Assembly (NCBI RefSeq): GCF_017161425.1
Contig: NZ_CP071057.1
Span: 1,985,501-2,049,500 of the forward strand
Source of the DNA: Marinicauda algicola
GTDB taxonomy: Bacteria > Pseudomonadota > Alphaproteobacteria > Caulobacterales > Maricaulaceae
Direction of reading: 5' to 3'
DNA: 64,000 nt
Part shown: piece after piece, positions 10,660 to 21,287 of the stretch
Layout of the letters: each line of letters starts with the position of its first letter
Numbering within the stretch: the stretch's first letter is position 1
Made by a program: the position numbers and the translations under genes
The notes under the pieces: generated by a model
Seen by the model: the letters and a program-made list of their open reading frames with translations, nothing else
What the model was told of the DNA's origin: nothing
Database searches by the model: none

Positions 10660-13382
10660 TCGCGCTCGGGCCGCTCGCCTTCGCCGCGCCTCTTGCGCTT
10701 CTGGGCCTTTTCGCCCTGCCGCTGCTCTGGATGGTGCTGCGCGCCACCCCGCCGAGCCCGCGCGAGGTCGTCTTCGCCCCGCTCGCGCTGCTGCGGCGCA
10801 TCGCGCGGACGCCGGAGACGCCGCAATCCACCCCGCTCTGGCTGATCGTCCTGCGCCTGTTCCTCGCCGCGCTCGTGATCCTGGCCCTCGCCCGTCCGGT
10901 CTGGCAGCCCGAGGCGGAACTCGGCGAGGACCTGCCGCTCCTCGTCCTGGTCGATGACGGCTGGGCCGCGGCGGCCGGCTGGCGCGCGGTCGGTGCCGAG
11001 GCGCAGGGCCGGCTCGAACGCGCCGCGGTCGACGGGCGCCAGGCGGCCCTCGTCTTCACCGCCGAGCCTCAGGAAACCGCCGAGACGGTCCGCTTCGGCG
11101 ATGCGCGCGAGGCTCTGGCACGCCTGCAGGCCGCCGAGCCGCGGCCCTGGTCGGGCAACCGCACCCTCGCCGCCGAACGCATCGAGGCCGCCTTCGCACA
11201 GGCCGGCGCACCGGCGCGGGCGGAGATCCTCTGGCTCGCCGACGGGCTTGCCGGGACCGACGATGGCGACGTCTCGCGCCGGCTCGCGGCGCACGGACCG
11301 CTCACCGTGATGGTCCCGCCGGCCGAGGACAGCCCGCTCGCCCTGCGCCCGGCGCAGCCGACCGAGGCGGGGTTCGAGGCCGAGCTGGTGCGGGCCGACA
11401 CGCGCGGAGCCCGCACGGCGGACGTCGTCGCCATCGCCGCGGACGGCCAGGCGCTGGCGCGCGGCGAGGCGGTGTTCGAGGACGGCGCCGCGACGGCGCG
11501 CTTCACCGCGCGCCTGCCGCTCGATCTGCGAAACCAGATGCGCCTGATCCGCATCGAGGGCGAGGCGAGCGCCGGCGCGGTGCAGCTCGCCGACGATGCC
11601 TGGCGCCATCCCCGCGTCGGGGTGATCGAGCCGGCCGGCGGGGAGCAGGACCAGCCCCTGCTCTCCGACCTGCACTATGTCGGCGAGGCGCTCGCACCCC
11701 ATGCCGAGCTGTGGCGCGACACGCTGGACGATCTTCTCGAGGCCGGGCCGGCCGTGCTCGTCATGGTCGACGCCGCGCGCACCGAGGACGCGCGCCTCGC
11801 CGATTTCGTGACCGGAGGCGGCGTGCTGATCCGCTTTGCCGGGCCGCGCCTCGCCACGCGCGGCGACGACCTCCTCCCGGTGCCGCTGCGCTCGGGCGGG
11901 CGGCTGTTCGGCGGGGCGATGGCCTGGGACGAGCCCCAGCAGCTGGACGCCTTCGGCGAGGACAGCCCGTTCGCCGGCCTCGCCGTGCCTGCAGACGTGA
12001 TGGTGACCCGCCAGGTGCTGGCCGAGCCGGGACCGGCCCTGGACTCCCACGTCTGGGCGCGGCTTCGCGACGGCACGCCGCTGGTGACCGCCGAGCGGCG
12101 CGGAGAGGGCTGGATCGTGCTGTTCCACGTCACCGCCGGGCCGGACTGGTCCAACCTGCCGCTTTCCGGGCTCTACCCGGCCATGCTGCGCCGCGTGCTG
12201 GCGCTGGCGGGCAGCGGCGCGGCGGCCGTGCCCGCCGAAGGCGCCTGGCAGATCGAGCGCCAGCTCTCCGGGACCGGCCGGCTCGTCGCGCCCTCCGGCC
12301 TTGCCGAGCCGGTCGCGGCCGATGGGCTCGCCCGCGCCGAGGCCTCGCCGCAGACCCCGCCGGGCCTCTGGCGGCTCGGTGCGGCGAGCGCGGCGCTCAA
12401 TGTGATCGGGCCGCGGACCGCGATCGCCCCGCTGGCGCGCGAGCTGCCCGGCGCCCATGTCGTCACCCGCGACGGCACCCGCGAGCTGCGCCTCGCCGGC
12501 CCGCTGCTGGCATTCGCCCTCCTCCTGTTCGCGGCTGACATGATCATCGCGCTCGCCCTGTCGGGCCGGCTGCCGGCGCTGCGGCGCGGGCTCGCGAGCC
12601 TCGCCGTCGCGGCCGTCGCCCTGCCCCTGATGCTGTTCGAGGCACGCGCCCAGGACGCCGCGATCAGCGATGCCGAGGCGATGGACCGCGCGCTCGAGGT
12701 GCGCTTCGGCTACGTGCTCACGGGCAATGCTGAGATCGACCGCATCAGCCAGGCCGGGCTCGAGGGCCTCGCGGCCACGCTGTTCGCGCGCACCGCGATC
12801 GAGCCGGGCGAGCCGCGCGGCATCGAGATCGAGTCCGAGCCGATCCTGTTCTATCCGATGATCTACTGGCCGGTGACCGAGGATGCCCCGGCGCTGAGCC
12901 CGAACGCGGCGGCGCGGGTGGAAGCCTATCTGCAGTCGGGCGGGCTGATCGTGTTCGACACGCGCGATGCCGGCACGGTCGCGGTGCGCCGCGAGCCGCA
13001 TCCGGGCCTGGTGCGCGTGCTCGACGCGATCGACGTGCCCCCGCTCGCGCGCATCCCGCCCGATCACGTGCTGGGACGCACCTTCTACCTGCTGGAGAGC
13101 TTCCCCGGGCGCTATGCGGGCGGTGAGGTCTGGGTCGAGGCCGATCCCGACGGCTCCTCGCGCGACGGCACCTCCGGCGTCGTCATCGGCGCGGCGGACT
13201 GGGCGTCGGCCTGGGCGATCGCGCCGGACGGAACCGCGCTGGCCCCGGTCGAGGGCGGGGAGCGCCAGCGCGAGCTGGCCCTGCGCACCGGGGTCAATCT
13301 CGCCATGTATGCGCTGACCGGCAATTACAAGGCCGACCAGGTCCACGTGCCGGCGATCCTGGAACGGCTGGGGCAGGACTGA
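10656..13382 (+). CDS. BatA/DUF4159 membrane protein
   Basis: This 908-residue protein starts with a BatA-type amino-terminal domain with membrane helices at about residues 5-27 and 60-82 (LWLIVLRLFLAALVILALAR). Long extracytoplasmic beta-rich regions follow, then further helices around 615-665 (LLAFALLLFAADMIIALALS) and a carboxy-terminal DUF4159 domain starting near FGYVLTGNAEIDRI. The DUF4159 core has FYPMIYWPV and GGLIVFDTRDAG. In such clusters it is thought to act with the MoxR ATPase at the envelope, but the target is unknown. The start ATG overlaps the preceding stop. The long antisense frame over this gene is a GC artefact. Confidence 0.88.
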   Translation: MIALGPLAFAAPLALLGLFALPLLWMVLRATPPSPREVVFAPLALLRRIARTPETPQSTPLWLIVLRLFLAALVILALARPVWQPEAELGEDLPLLVLVDDGWAAAAGWRAVGAEAQGRLERAAVDGRQAALVFTAEPQETAETVRFGDAREALARLQAAEPRPWSGNRTLAAERIEAAFAQAGAPARAEILWLADGLAGTDDGDVSRRLAAHGPLTVMVPPAEDSPLALRPAQPTEAGFEAELVRADTRGARTADVVAIAADGQALARGEAVFEDGAATARFTARLPLDLRNQMRLIRIEGEASAGAVQLADDAWRHPRVGVIEPAGGEQDQPLLSDLHYVGEALAPHAELWRDTLDDLLEAGPAVLVMVDAARTEDARLADFVTGGGVLIRFAGPRLATRGDDLLPVPLRSGGRLFGGAMAWDEPQQLDAFGEDSPFAGLAVPADVMVTRQVLAEPGPALDSHVWARLRDGTPLVTAERRGEGWIVLFHVTAGPDWSNLPLSGLYPAMLRRVLALAGSGAAAVPAEGAWQIERQLSGTGRLVAPSGLAEPVAADGLARAEASPQTPPGLWRLGAASAALNVIGPRTAIAPLARELPGAHVVTRDGTRELRLAGPLLAFALLLFAADMIIALALSGRLPALRRGLASLAVAAVALPLMLFEARAQDAAISDAEAMDRALEVRFGYVLTGNAEIDRISQAGLEGLAATLFARTAIEPGEPRGIEIESEPILFYPMIYWPVTEDAPALSPNAAARVEAYLQSGGLIVFDTRDAGTVAVRREPHPGLVRVLDAIDVPPLARIPPDHVLGRTFYLLESFPGRYAGGEVWVEADPDGSSRDGTSGVVIGAADWASAWAIAPDGTALAPVEGGERQRELALRTGVNLAMYALTGNYKADQVHVPAILERLGQD

Positions 13383-15433
13383 TGGAGGCCACCACCCTCG
13401 CCTTCGCGCCGCTGGTCCCGGCAAGCCTGGTCTGGGGCCTTGCCGCGCTGCTCGCCGCCATCGTGGCGTTCGCAGCGCTGCGCGGGCTCTCCGGCTGGCT
13501 CTGGCGCGGGCTTGCCGGCGCTGCGCTGCTCGCCGCGCTCGCCAACCCCTCGCTGGTGCGCGAGGCGCGCGAACCGCTCACCGACATCGCGCTCGTGGTC
13601 ACCGACGACAGCCGCTCGATGGAGATCGGCGGACGCGCCGAGGCGGCGAGCGCTGCCCTCGGGGCGGTGCGCGCCCATGCCGAGGCCGATGCCGGGCTGG
13701 ATCTCGTCGAGATCGTCGGCGGGCGCGCCGAGGACGGCACGCGGCTCGTCGACACGATCCGCGCCGGGCTCGCCGACATTCCGCGCAATCGCCTGGCCGG
13801 CGTGATCGTGCTGTCCGACGGGCGGGTGCACGATGTGCCGGCCGATCCCGGCAGCCTCGCCCTGCCCGCGCCCCTGCACCATTTCGCCACCGGCGATGCG
13901 GGCGCCGGCGACCGGCGCCTCGTCATCGAAGAGGCCCCGCGCTACGGCCTCGTGGGCGATCCGGTGACCTTCACACTGCGCGTCGAGGACGAGACGGCCG
14001 CAGCCGGCAGCGCGCTCGTCACCCTGCGCGTCGACGGCGGCGATCCGATCCGGGCGCGCGTCGAGATCGGCAGCCCGGTCTCGGTGCAGGCCCTGGTCAA
14101 CAATCGCGGCGACAACGTGGTGGAGATCGAGGTCGAGCCCGGCGAGGAGGAGCTTTCCCTGCTCAACAACCGCGCGGCGGTGAGCGTGACGGGCGTGCGC
14201 GACCGGCTGCGCGTGCTCCTGGTGACCGGCGAGCCGCACAACGGGGCAAGGGCCTGGCGCGACCTGCTGAAGTCCGACCCGAGCGTCGATCTCGTCCATT
14301 TCACCATCCTGAGGCCGCTCGACAAGCAGGACAATGTCCCCCCGGACGAGCTCGCCCTGATCGCCTTCCCGGTGTTCGAGCTGTTCCAGCAGCGCCTGGA
14401 GGAGTTCGATCTCGTGATCTTCGACCGCTATCGCCGGCGCGGGATCCTGTCGCCCATCTATATCGGCAATATCGCCCGCTATGTGGACACCGGCGGAGCG
14501 CTCCTGGTCACGACCGGACCGCCGTTTGCCGGTCCGGCGAGCCTGGCGCGCTCGCAGCTCGCCTCCGTGCTGCCCGCCCGCCCCGACGGCGAGATCGACG
14601 AGGGCCGTTTCGTGCCGCAGGTCAGCGAGACCGGCGCGCGCCATCCCGTCACCGCCCCGCTCGACGGGCAGGAGGACCGCTGGGGTCCCTGGTTCCGGCG
14701 CATCGGCGCGATCCCCATCGCCGGCGAGACGGTGCTGGAAAGCCCCGACGGGGAGCCGCTGCTCATCCTGTCGCGCCAGGGCGAGGGGCGGGCGGCGATC
14801 CTGATGAGCGATCAGGCCTGGCTGTGGGAGCGCGGCTTCGAGGGCGGCGGGCCGCACGACGAGCTGTTCCGGCGTGTCGCGCACTGGCTGATGGGCGAAC
14901 CCGAACTGGACGAGGAGCGCCTGTCGGCGAGCGTGGCCGAGGGCGAGCTCACCGCCGTGCGCGCGACCCTTTCCGGCGAGGCGCCGCCGCTGGAGATCAC
15001 CTGGCCGTCGGGCGGCACCGCGAGCGTGCCCATGGCCGAGGCCGCGCCCGGCCGCTTCGCCGCCAGCCTGCCGGTCGAGGAGACCGGTCTCGTCCGCCTG
15101 CGCTCGGGCGAGCTGACCACGGTGGTCTCCGCCGGGCCGCTCAATCCGCGCGAATACACCAACCTCAGGCTCGATCCCGAAGGCCTCGCCCCGCTCGTCG
15201 AGGCGAGCGGGGGAGGCGCGTTCGAGATCGGCACCGGGACGGACCCCGCCCTGCCCGAGCTGCGCCGGCCGCGGGCGGGCAGCGTCCAGGCGGGCACCGG
15301 CTGGGCCGGCCTGCAGCGCAACGGCGCCTACCAGGTGCTGGAGGCCCGCCGCACCCCGCTCGCCCCCGGCCTCCTCGCCGTCGCCCTGGCACTCGCGCTG
15401 ATGGGGATGGCGTGGAGACGCGAGGGGCGTTAG
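13382..15433 (+). CDS. VWA-like / glutamine amidotransferase-like membrane protein
   Basis: This is a 683-residue membrane protein. It has two amino-terminal helices (about 10-55) and a von Willebrand A-like domain with a MIDAS-type DDSRSM motif (residues 76-81). A middle region has the flavodoxin-like look of class I glutamine amidotransferase domains but no catalytic Cys that I can see. The last helix (LAPGLLAVALALALMGMAWR) ends in a short basic tail. It is the last gene of the moxR operon and overlaps the preceding stop by one base (TGATG). The operon ends where base composition drops abruptly into the SIR2-like island. Confidence 0.85.
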   Translation: MEATTLAFAPLVPASLVWGLAALLAAIVAFAALRGLSGWLWRGLAGAALLAALANPSLVREAREPLTDIALVVTDDSRSMEIGGRAEAASAALGAVRAHAEADAGLDLVEIVGGRAEDGTRLVDTIRAGLADIPRNRLAGVIVLSDGRVHDVPADPGSLALPAPLHHFATGDAGAGDRRLVIEEAPRYGLVGDPVTFTLRVEDETAAAGSALVTLRVDGGDPIRARVEIGSPVSVQALVNNRGDNVVEIEVEPGEEELSLLNNRAAVSVTGVRDRLRVLLVTGEPHNGARAWRDLLKSDPSVDLVHFTILRPLDKQDNVPPDELALIAFPVFELFQQRLEEFDLVIFDRYRRRGILSPIYIGNIARYVDTGGALLVTTGPPFAGPASLARSQLASVLPARPDGEIDEGRFVPQVSETGARHPVTAPLDGQEDRWGPWFRRIGAIPIAGETVLESPDGEPLLILSRQGEGRAAILMSDQAWLWERGFEGGGPHDELFRRVAHWLMGEPELDEERLSASVAEGELTAVRATLSGEAPPLEITWPSGGTASVPMAEAAPGRFAASLPVEETGLVRLRSGELTTVVSAGPLNPREYTNLRLDPEGLAPLVEASGGGAFEIGTGTDPALPELRRPRAGSVQAGTGWAGLQRNGAYQVLEARRTPLAPGLLAVALALALMGMAWRREGR

Positions 15434-15440
15434 GGACGGA

Positions 15441-16439
15441 TCAAACTAATTCGGGAAAACTGAAGAAGCCTTGCTGGCATGCTCGACCTAAGGAGACCGG
15501 CGCATTGGAAGATCCGCTCATGATATTTGAGGTAGGAATACCCAACTTACGCAGGCGACCAGCCAACTCGGCATTACCGTCATAGTTAATAGCAAACTTT
15601 CTTGCTTCACTACTTTCAATTCCGAGTATTTCTAAATTTATCGGATCGCAAGCAAAACCTGCCAAGAAAATATTCTTTGCTGTATGGATCTCATTTCTAA
15701 TTTTATTGTTTTCTTCTTCTCGAATTGCCTCTCTCATAAATTTTAATTTTGTGGAGCCGGCATGAATCGACTGAGACGTAACCCGTTCATCGAACGGGAC
15801 ACAACCAAACACATGAAGAACATCAGGAACATGATCGTTAGTGACTCCAGAAAACTGTTCACTAGATTCTAAAAAAAATTTAAAAGTATCCTCTATAATA
15901 CAATCATAGTTAAATGTAATTATTTTAAGCATATTCGGCCTTAGTTCATCTGGTGAGTTTGCTCGAAGCGTATAACGCCGCACTAATTCTGCACACCAAT
16001 TGCGGACGCCGCCAATTCGCGGTTGACGCCACAAATAGTTATACTCTGGAATTCTATAATTATCTCCCCAGTTATCGCGAAAAACCCGAATCTTCACCAT
16101 TGATTGTGCAATCTTAAATGATGTGTATTTCTTAGAATACCCTTCGAAAGAGGGATTCCGGTAAGCAAACATATCAATAGAGTTCTCGAATGAATTTCGT
16201 GCCGCTATTTTAAATTGATCAACCTCATTTCCTCTGTGGGAGCCTGTAGCATCAAGCAAGAACTCATCAAAACTCGCCGATAACAAATCAAAGCTTGAAT
16301 CTCCATGACGACGCTCGGCCCACAGTGGTTCCTCAAGAAGCGCTCCAAACACAGACGGACCGGTCGGCAGGCCGAACTCTGCACTGCCACCGGCGCCCAC
16401 CACGACAACGGTCTTATCCTCGAACACCAAGCCACCCAA
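15441..16439 (-). CDS. SIR2-like domain protein on a low-GC island
   Basis: This 332-residue protein begins with a Rossmann segment, VVVVGAGGSAEFGLPTG (11-27), matching the NAD-binding GAGxS motif of SIR2-like proteins. It carries TFNYD (175-179), the conserved asparagine motif, and LHVFG (208-212) where family members usually have a histidine-glycine pair. Bacterial SIR2-like proteins of this kind are often NAD-degrading antiphage effectors; that role here is inference. The start is a TTG at 16439 with an AGGGTGAG site; in-frame TTG and GTG codons at 16430 and 16427 are alternatives. Codon use is strikingly AT-rich (roughly 42% GC) against neighbours near 70%, so it was probably acquired horizontally. 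Confidence 0.8.
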   Translation of the reverse strand: MGGLVFEDKTVVVVGAGGSAEFGLPTGPSVFGALLEEPLWAERRHGDSSFDLLSASFDEFLLDATGSHRGNEVDQFKIAARNSFENSIDMFAYRNPSFEGYSKKYTSFKIAQSMVKIRVFRDNWGDNYRIPEYNYLWRQPRIGGVRNWCAELVRRYTLRANSPDELRPNMLKIITFNYDCIIEDTFKFFLESSEQFSGVTNDHVPDVLHVFGCVPFDERVTSQSIHAGSTKLKFMREAIREEENNKIRNEIHTAKNIFLAGFACDPINLEILGIESSEARKFAINYDGNAELAGRLRKLGIPTSNIMSGSSNAPVSLGRACQQGFFSFPELV

Positions 16440-16528
16440 TCGAACTCACCCTTAAGTACATATAGTCGATTCTCACTTGCCCCACCAACCCTTTGCCATC
16501 GCGCCGATTTCCGGGCTAGGCTCGCGCC

Positions 16529-17872
16529 ATGGCGAACACCCGGCCGGATTTTCTCTCGCCCGAACAGCTCGAGGCCTGGCGCGGCCGGCTCGTGGAGATG
16601 TTCGAGTCCGCGCGCGCCGAGCTGTTCACGATCGAGGTGATGCTGCAGGCCGGCGCGACCGCCATCGCGCTCGCCGCGGGCCTGCTGCTCGGCCCGCTCC
16701 TCATCAAGCTGTTCAAGCGCCTGTTCGCCGCGCCGGCGCTGAAATGGCTGCGCGATGCGGGCACGCGCGTGGGAGAGTCCATCGCCGGGGCGAGCCTCGC
16801 CTTCCTCCTGCTGATTGCGGCGCGCGTCGGGTTCGAGCAGGCCGGCGCGAACGTGTTCGTGCTCAACCTGGCCGCCAGCCTGACGGGCGCCTGGATCATC
16901 ATCCGCTTCGCCTCGGCCTTCATCGCCGAGCCGTTCTGGGCGCGCCTGATCGCGAACCTCATCTGGGTGATCGCGGCGCTGAACATACTGGGCTGGCTGG
17001 AGCCGTTCTCGGCCTTCCTCAACGGGATCGGCATGGATGTCGGCGAGGGCGGCAGGCTCTCCCTGCTCACGCTGCTGCGCGCGATCTTCATCCTCGCGAT
17101 CCTCTACTGGGTGGCGACGCGCGTCTCCAAGCTGCTCGCCTCGCGGGTCGGCAAGATCCCGAACCTCACGCCCTCCGCGCGCCTGCTCCTGAGCAAGAGC
17201 GTGCAGATCGGCCTCATAACCCTCGCCGTCGTGGTGGGGCTCAACTTCGCCGGGGTCGATCTCGCCGCGCTCGCCATCTTCTCCGGCGCGGTGGGCCTGG
17301 GCATCGGCTTCGGCCTGCAGAAGATCTTCGCCAACCTGATTTCCGGCCTGATCCTCCTCATGGACCGCTCGATCAAGCCGGGCGACGTGATCACGCTGGA
17401 GGACACCTACGGCCACGTGAACGCGCTCGGGATGCGCTTTGCCAGCGTGATCACGCGCGACGGGATGGAGCACATCATCCCGAACGAGGACTTCATCACC
17501 ACCAAGGTGATCAACTGGTCCTATTCCGACCGTGCGGTGCGGGTGAAGAAGCAGGTCGGCGTGGCCTACGACACCGACGTGCCCCGGGCCATGGAGGTGA
17601 TCGTGGAAGCGGCCAACACCGTGCCGCGCGTGCTGGAGGCGCCCGCGACGCGCTGCCTGCTCAGAAGCTTCGACGACAGCCAGATCACGCTGGAGGTGCG
17701 CTTCTGGATCTCCGATCCCGAGGGCGGGGTGAACAACGTGGCCTCCGATGTCTATGTCGCGATCTGGAAGGCGTTCAAGGAGAACGGCATCCAGTTCCCC
17801 TTCCCGCAGCGCGACGTCCACCTGATGGACGATCACGGCCCGATCAAGGTAAGGATCGAGAAGGAGGGCTGA
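16529..17872 (+). CDS. MscS-family mechanosensitive ion channel
   Basis: This 447-residue protein opens under membrane tension and releases osmolytes. There are about five membrane helices in the first 270 residues. The pore-lining helix follows GVDLAALAIFSGAVGLGIGF, and the MscS beta-domain signature is SIKPGDVITLEDTYGHVNAL with IIPNEDFITTKVINWS. The carboxy-terminal domain has the usual alpha/beta form (RFWISDPEGGVNNVASDVY). It is divergent from the SIR2-like gene with 89 bases between starts. It is separated by 62 bases from a small lipoprotein gene downstream. Confidence 0.93.
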   Translation: MANTRPDFLSPEQLEAWRGRLVEMFESARAELFTIEVMLQAGATAIALAAGLLLGPLLIKLFKRLFAAPALKWLRDAGTRVGESIAGASLAFLLLIAARVGFEQAGANVFVLNLAASLTGAWIIIRFASAFIAEPFWARLIANLIWVIAALNILGWLEPFSAFLNGIGMDVGEGGRLSLLTLLRAIFILAILYWVATRVSKLLASRVGKIPNLTPSARLLLSKSVQIGLITLAVVVGLNFAGVDLAALAIFSGAVGLGIGFGLQKIFANLISGLILLMDRSIKPGDVITLEDTYGHVNALGMRFASVITRDGMEHIIPNEDFITTKVINWSYSDRAVRVKKQVGVAYDTDVPRAMEVIVEAANTVPRVLEAPATRCLLRSFDDSQITLEVRFWISDPEGGVNNVASDVYVAIWKAFKENGIQFPFPQRDVHLMDDHGPIKVRIEKEG

Positions 17873-17934
17873 GCCTTCAGCCGGCATTAATGCCCGCCAT
17901 GCGAGGTTCGTCGCCCTCACAACGGAGACCGTCC

Positions 17935-18150
17935 ATGCGCCTCTCTCTTCTCCTTGCCGGGGCCGCGTGCCTTGTTCTGACCTCCGGCTGCGCCGTGGCC
18001 GGCACGGCCTTCGTCGCGGCCGATACCGCGATCGGGGTCACCGGAGCCGCGGTCGGCGTCGCCGGCGACGTCGCCGAGGGTGCTGTCCGGCTCGCAATCC
18101 CCGGCGACGGGGAGGACGAAGACGAGGACGAGGACGAGGGCAAGGACTAG
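17935..18150 (+). CDS. Small lipoprotein with acidic tail
   Basis: This 71-residue protein has a type II signal peptide ending in a lipobox LTSGC (cysteine about residue 19). An alanine/valine/glycine-rich middle (AVGVAGDVAEGAVRLA) follows, then an extremely acidic tail of alternating Asp and Glu. A ribosome site (ACGGAGACC) lies upstream. The acidic end could bind cations, but no family is recognised. Small alphaproteobacterial lipoproteins with this glycine/valine core are common and uncharacterised. Confidence 0.75.
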   Translation: MRLSLLLAGAACLVLTSGCAVAGTAFVAADTAIGVTGAAVGVAGDVAEGAVRLAIPGDGEDEDEDEDEGKD

Positions 18151-18265
18151 GGCGAGGGCAGGTCGCGGTCCGGATCCTGACCTTCGCGCCTGACGTGACC
18201 CCCGACATTCTGCTATGCTCGCGCCCGGTGAATGACGAACAGCGTCAGGTGAAAGGCGGCCGCCC

Positions 18266-18763
18266 ATGCGTTGGATCCTCTCCCTTCTCTCCCTGCTCTT
18301 GCTGACGGCCACCCCCGCCGCGGCGCAGGCCGGCTATACGCTGGGCGAGGTCGAGGCAGGCGAGGACCTCGCCGGCAAGGTCCAGGAATACGGCCAGCAG
18401 GACGTCGAGCGCCTGCTCGACGAGCTGCACGACGCGGTCGCCCTCGAACTGGATGCACGCGGCCTGCGGGCAGGGGAGGACCCGCGCCGGATCGATCTCG
18501 TGCTGCTCGATGCCGAGCCGAACCGGCCGACCTTCCGCCAGCTGTCGCGCAATCCGGGCCTGTCCATGCAGAGTTTCTCGCGCGGCGGCGCGCGCATCGA
18601 GGCGCAGATCCGCGGCGAGGACGGCCAGATCGTCGACCGCTTCGAGTACGACTGGTACACCCGCGACATAGAGGACGCCTTCTATCGCGGCGTCTGGACC
18701 GATGCCGAGCGGGCCATCGACCGCTTCGCGCAGGCGCTCGCCGACCATCTCCAGGCGCAGTGA
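18266..18763 (+). CDS. Secreted uncharacterised protein
   Basis: This 165-residue protein has a cleavable signal peptide (residues 1-21, ending TPAAAQA) and a periplasmic domain without cysteines. The pattern, a strand-rich middle with RIDLVLLDAEPNRP and a carboxy-terminal helix with TDAERAIDRFAQALADHLQ, loosely resembles DUF3016-like periplasmic proteins, but I would not assign that family. It lies upstream of another small exported protein and cutA on the same strand, with 44 bases between this gene and the next. Confidence 0.75.
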   Translation: MRWILSLLSLLLLTATPAAAQAGYTLGEVEAGEDLAGKVQEYGQQDVERLLDELHDAVALELDARGLRAGEDPRRIDLVLLDAEPNRPTFRQLSRNPGLSMQSFSRGGARIEAQIRGEDGQIVDRFEYDWYTRDIEDAFYRGVWTDAERAIDRFAQALADHLQAQ

Positions 18764-18807
18764 CCGCGCCGGCCAGCCGCCGCCCCCGTCTCCGAAGGAC
18801 CGACATC

Positions 18808-19179
18808 ATGATCGCTCTCATTGCCGGCCTCGCCGCGTTCGCCGCCGGTGCGCAGGCCGCAACGCCGGCCCCCGGCGCGCCCGGCGCCACGACCGTGGTC
18901 TGGGTCAATGCCTGCCAGGCGCAATCGGCGCGGGAGAGCAACGCCAATGTGCGCGAGGCCTGCGCCTGCACCGCCGGGCTCTTCGCCGGGCGCATGAGCG
19001 ACCGCCAGTATTCCATCCTCGGGCGGATCGCCCGGCACCTCTCCGACGAGGAGGGCCTGATCGCGGAGATGCGCGCCATGACGCTGGAGGGCTACAGCGC
19101 GGACGAGATCGCCCGGGTCGGGGTCCTGATCGCCGAGCTCGGCCCGCAGGTCGACCAAGTGTGCGGCGTGCTCGAATAG
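18808..19179 (+). CDS. Small exported protein with paired cysteines
   Basis: This 123-residue protein has a short amino-terminal hydrophobic signal (ALIAGLAAFAAGAQA). Its mature part includes NACQAQS, REACACTAG and VCGVLE, giving four cysteines that could form disulfides or bind metal. The middle is helical. I do not recognise the family. I chose the ATG at 18808 because an AAGGAC site lies 7-8 bases upstream; the open frame extends much further upstream only in the shadow of the preceding gene. It is 21 bases before cutA and probably cotranscribed with it. Confidence 0.7.
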   Translation: MIALIAGLAAFAAGAQAATPAPGAPGATTVVWVNACQAQSARESNANVREACACTAGLFAGRMSDRQYSILGRIARHLSDEEGLIAEMRAMTLEGYSADEIARVGVLIAELGPQVDQVCGVLE

Positions 19180-19200
19180 CGAAAGCCGGGAGGGAGCGCG

Positions 19201-19542
19201 ATGGCCGAGCGTCCCAGCATGTGCCTGCTCTACACGACCTGGCCCGCGGCCGCGCCGGCACGCGAGGCCGCCGCCGCACTGCTGGAGGAGGGCCTGATCG
19301 CCTGTGCGAACATCCTCTCCGGCTCGACCTCGATCTATCGCTGGCAGGGCGAGGTGAAGGAGGAGGGCGAGATCGTCGCCCTGTTCAAGACCGCCGCCGA
19401 CCGGGCGGAGCGGGCGCGTGACCGGCTGGTCGCGCTGCACCCCTACGAAGAACCCTGCGTCATCGCGCTCGGCGTCGAGACCGGCGCGTCCGCGCCGGGA
19501 TTCCTCGACTGGGTGGAAGCGGAAACGCGCCGCGGCGCGTGA
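19201..19542 (+). CDS. cutA: Divalent-cation tolerance protein CutA
   Basis: This is a 113-residue CutA1 protein, a small trimeric ferredoxin-like protein linked to metal tolerance; its exact biochemical role is debated. The family motifs are EEGLIACANILSGSTSIYRW (29-48), where CANI carries the conserved cysteine, EGEIVALFKTAADRAE and LHPYEEPCVIAL. Length is normal. The start is preceded by GGGAGGGAG, a strong ribosome site. It is cotranscribed with the exported protein just upstream, and the histidine kinase follows after a 100-base gap. Confidence 0.93.
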   Translation: MAERPSMCLLYTTWPAAAPAREAAAALLEEGLIACANILSGSTSIYRWQGEVKEEGEIVALFKTAADRAERARDRLVALHPYEEPCVIALGVETGASAPGFLDWVEAETRRGA

Positions 19543-19642
19543 CACTTGGGTGAAGTTTTAGCAACACCGCTTGCATCTTAACATGCCGGCAAGGTCGCCG
19601 GCGCTCATGCTGCGCGCGATCTCGAGCCAAGAGCGTGCGCCC

Positions 19643-21274
<1,632 letters not shown>

Positions 21275-21287
21275 GGCCGGCGCAGCC

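Noticed and set aside
10632-13424. 930-residue open frame on the minus strand over the DUF4159 gene
   Set aside because: It is the shadow of the well-supported plus-strand gene: composition is Arg/Gly/Pro-rich, no motifs are seen, and long antisense frames are usual at this GC content.
15434-16528. Transposase or integrase genes next to the SIR2-like island
   Set aside because: Neither strand around the low-GC gene encodes one, and no direct repeats flank it, so no mobile element is claimed.
16205-17920. 571-residue minus-strand frame over mscS
   Set aside because: Shadow of the MscS gene; it also bridges the low- and high-GC regions with no conserved motif.
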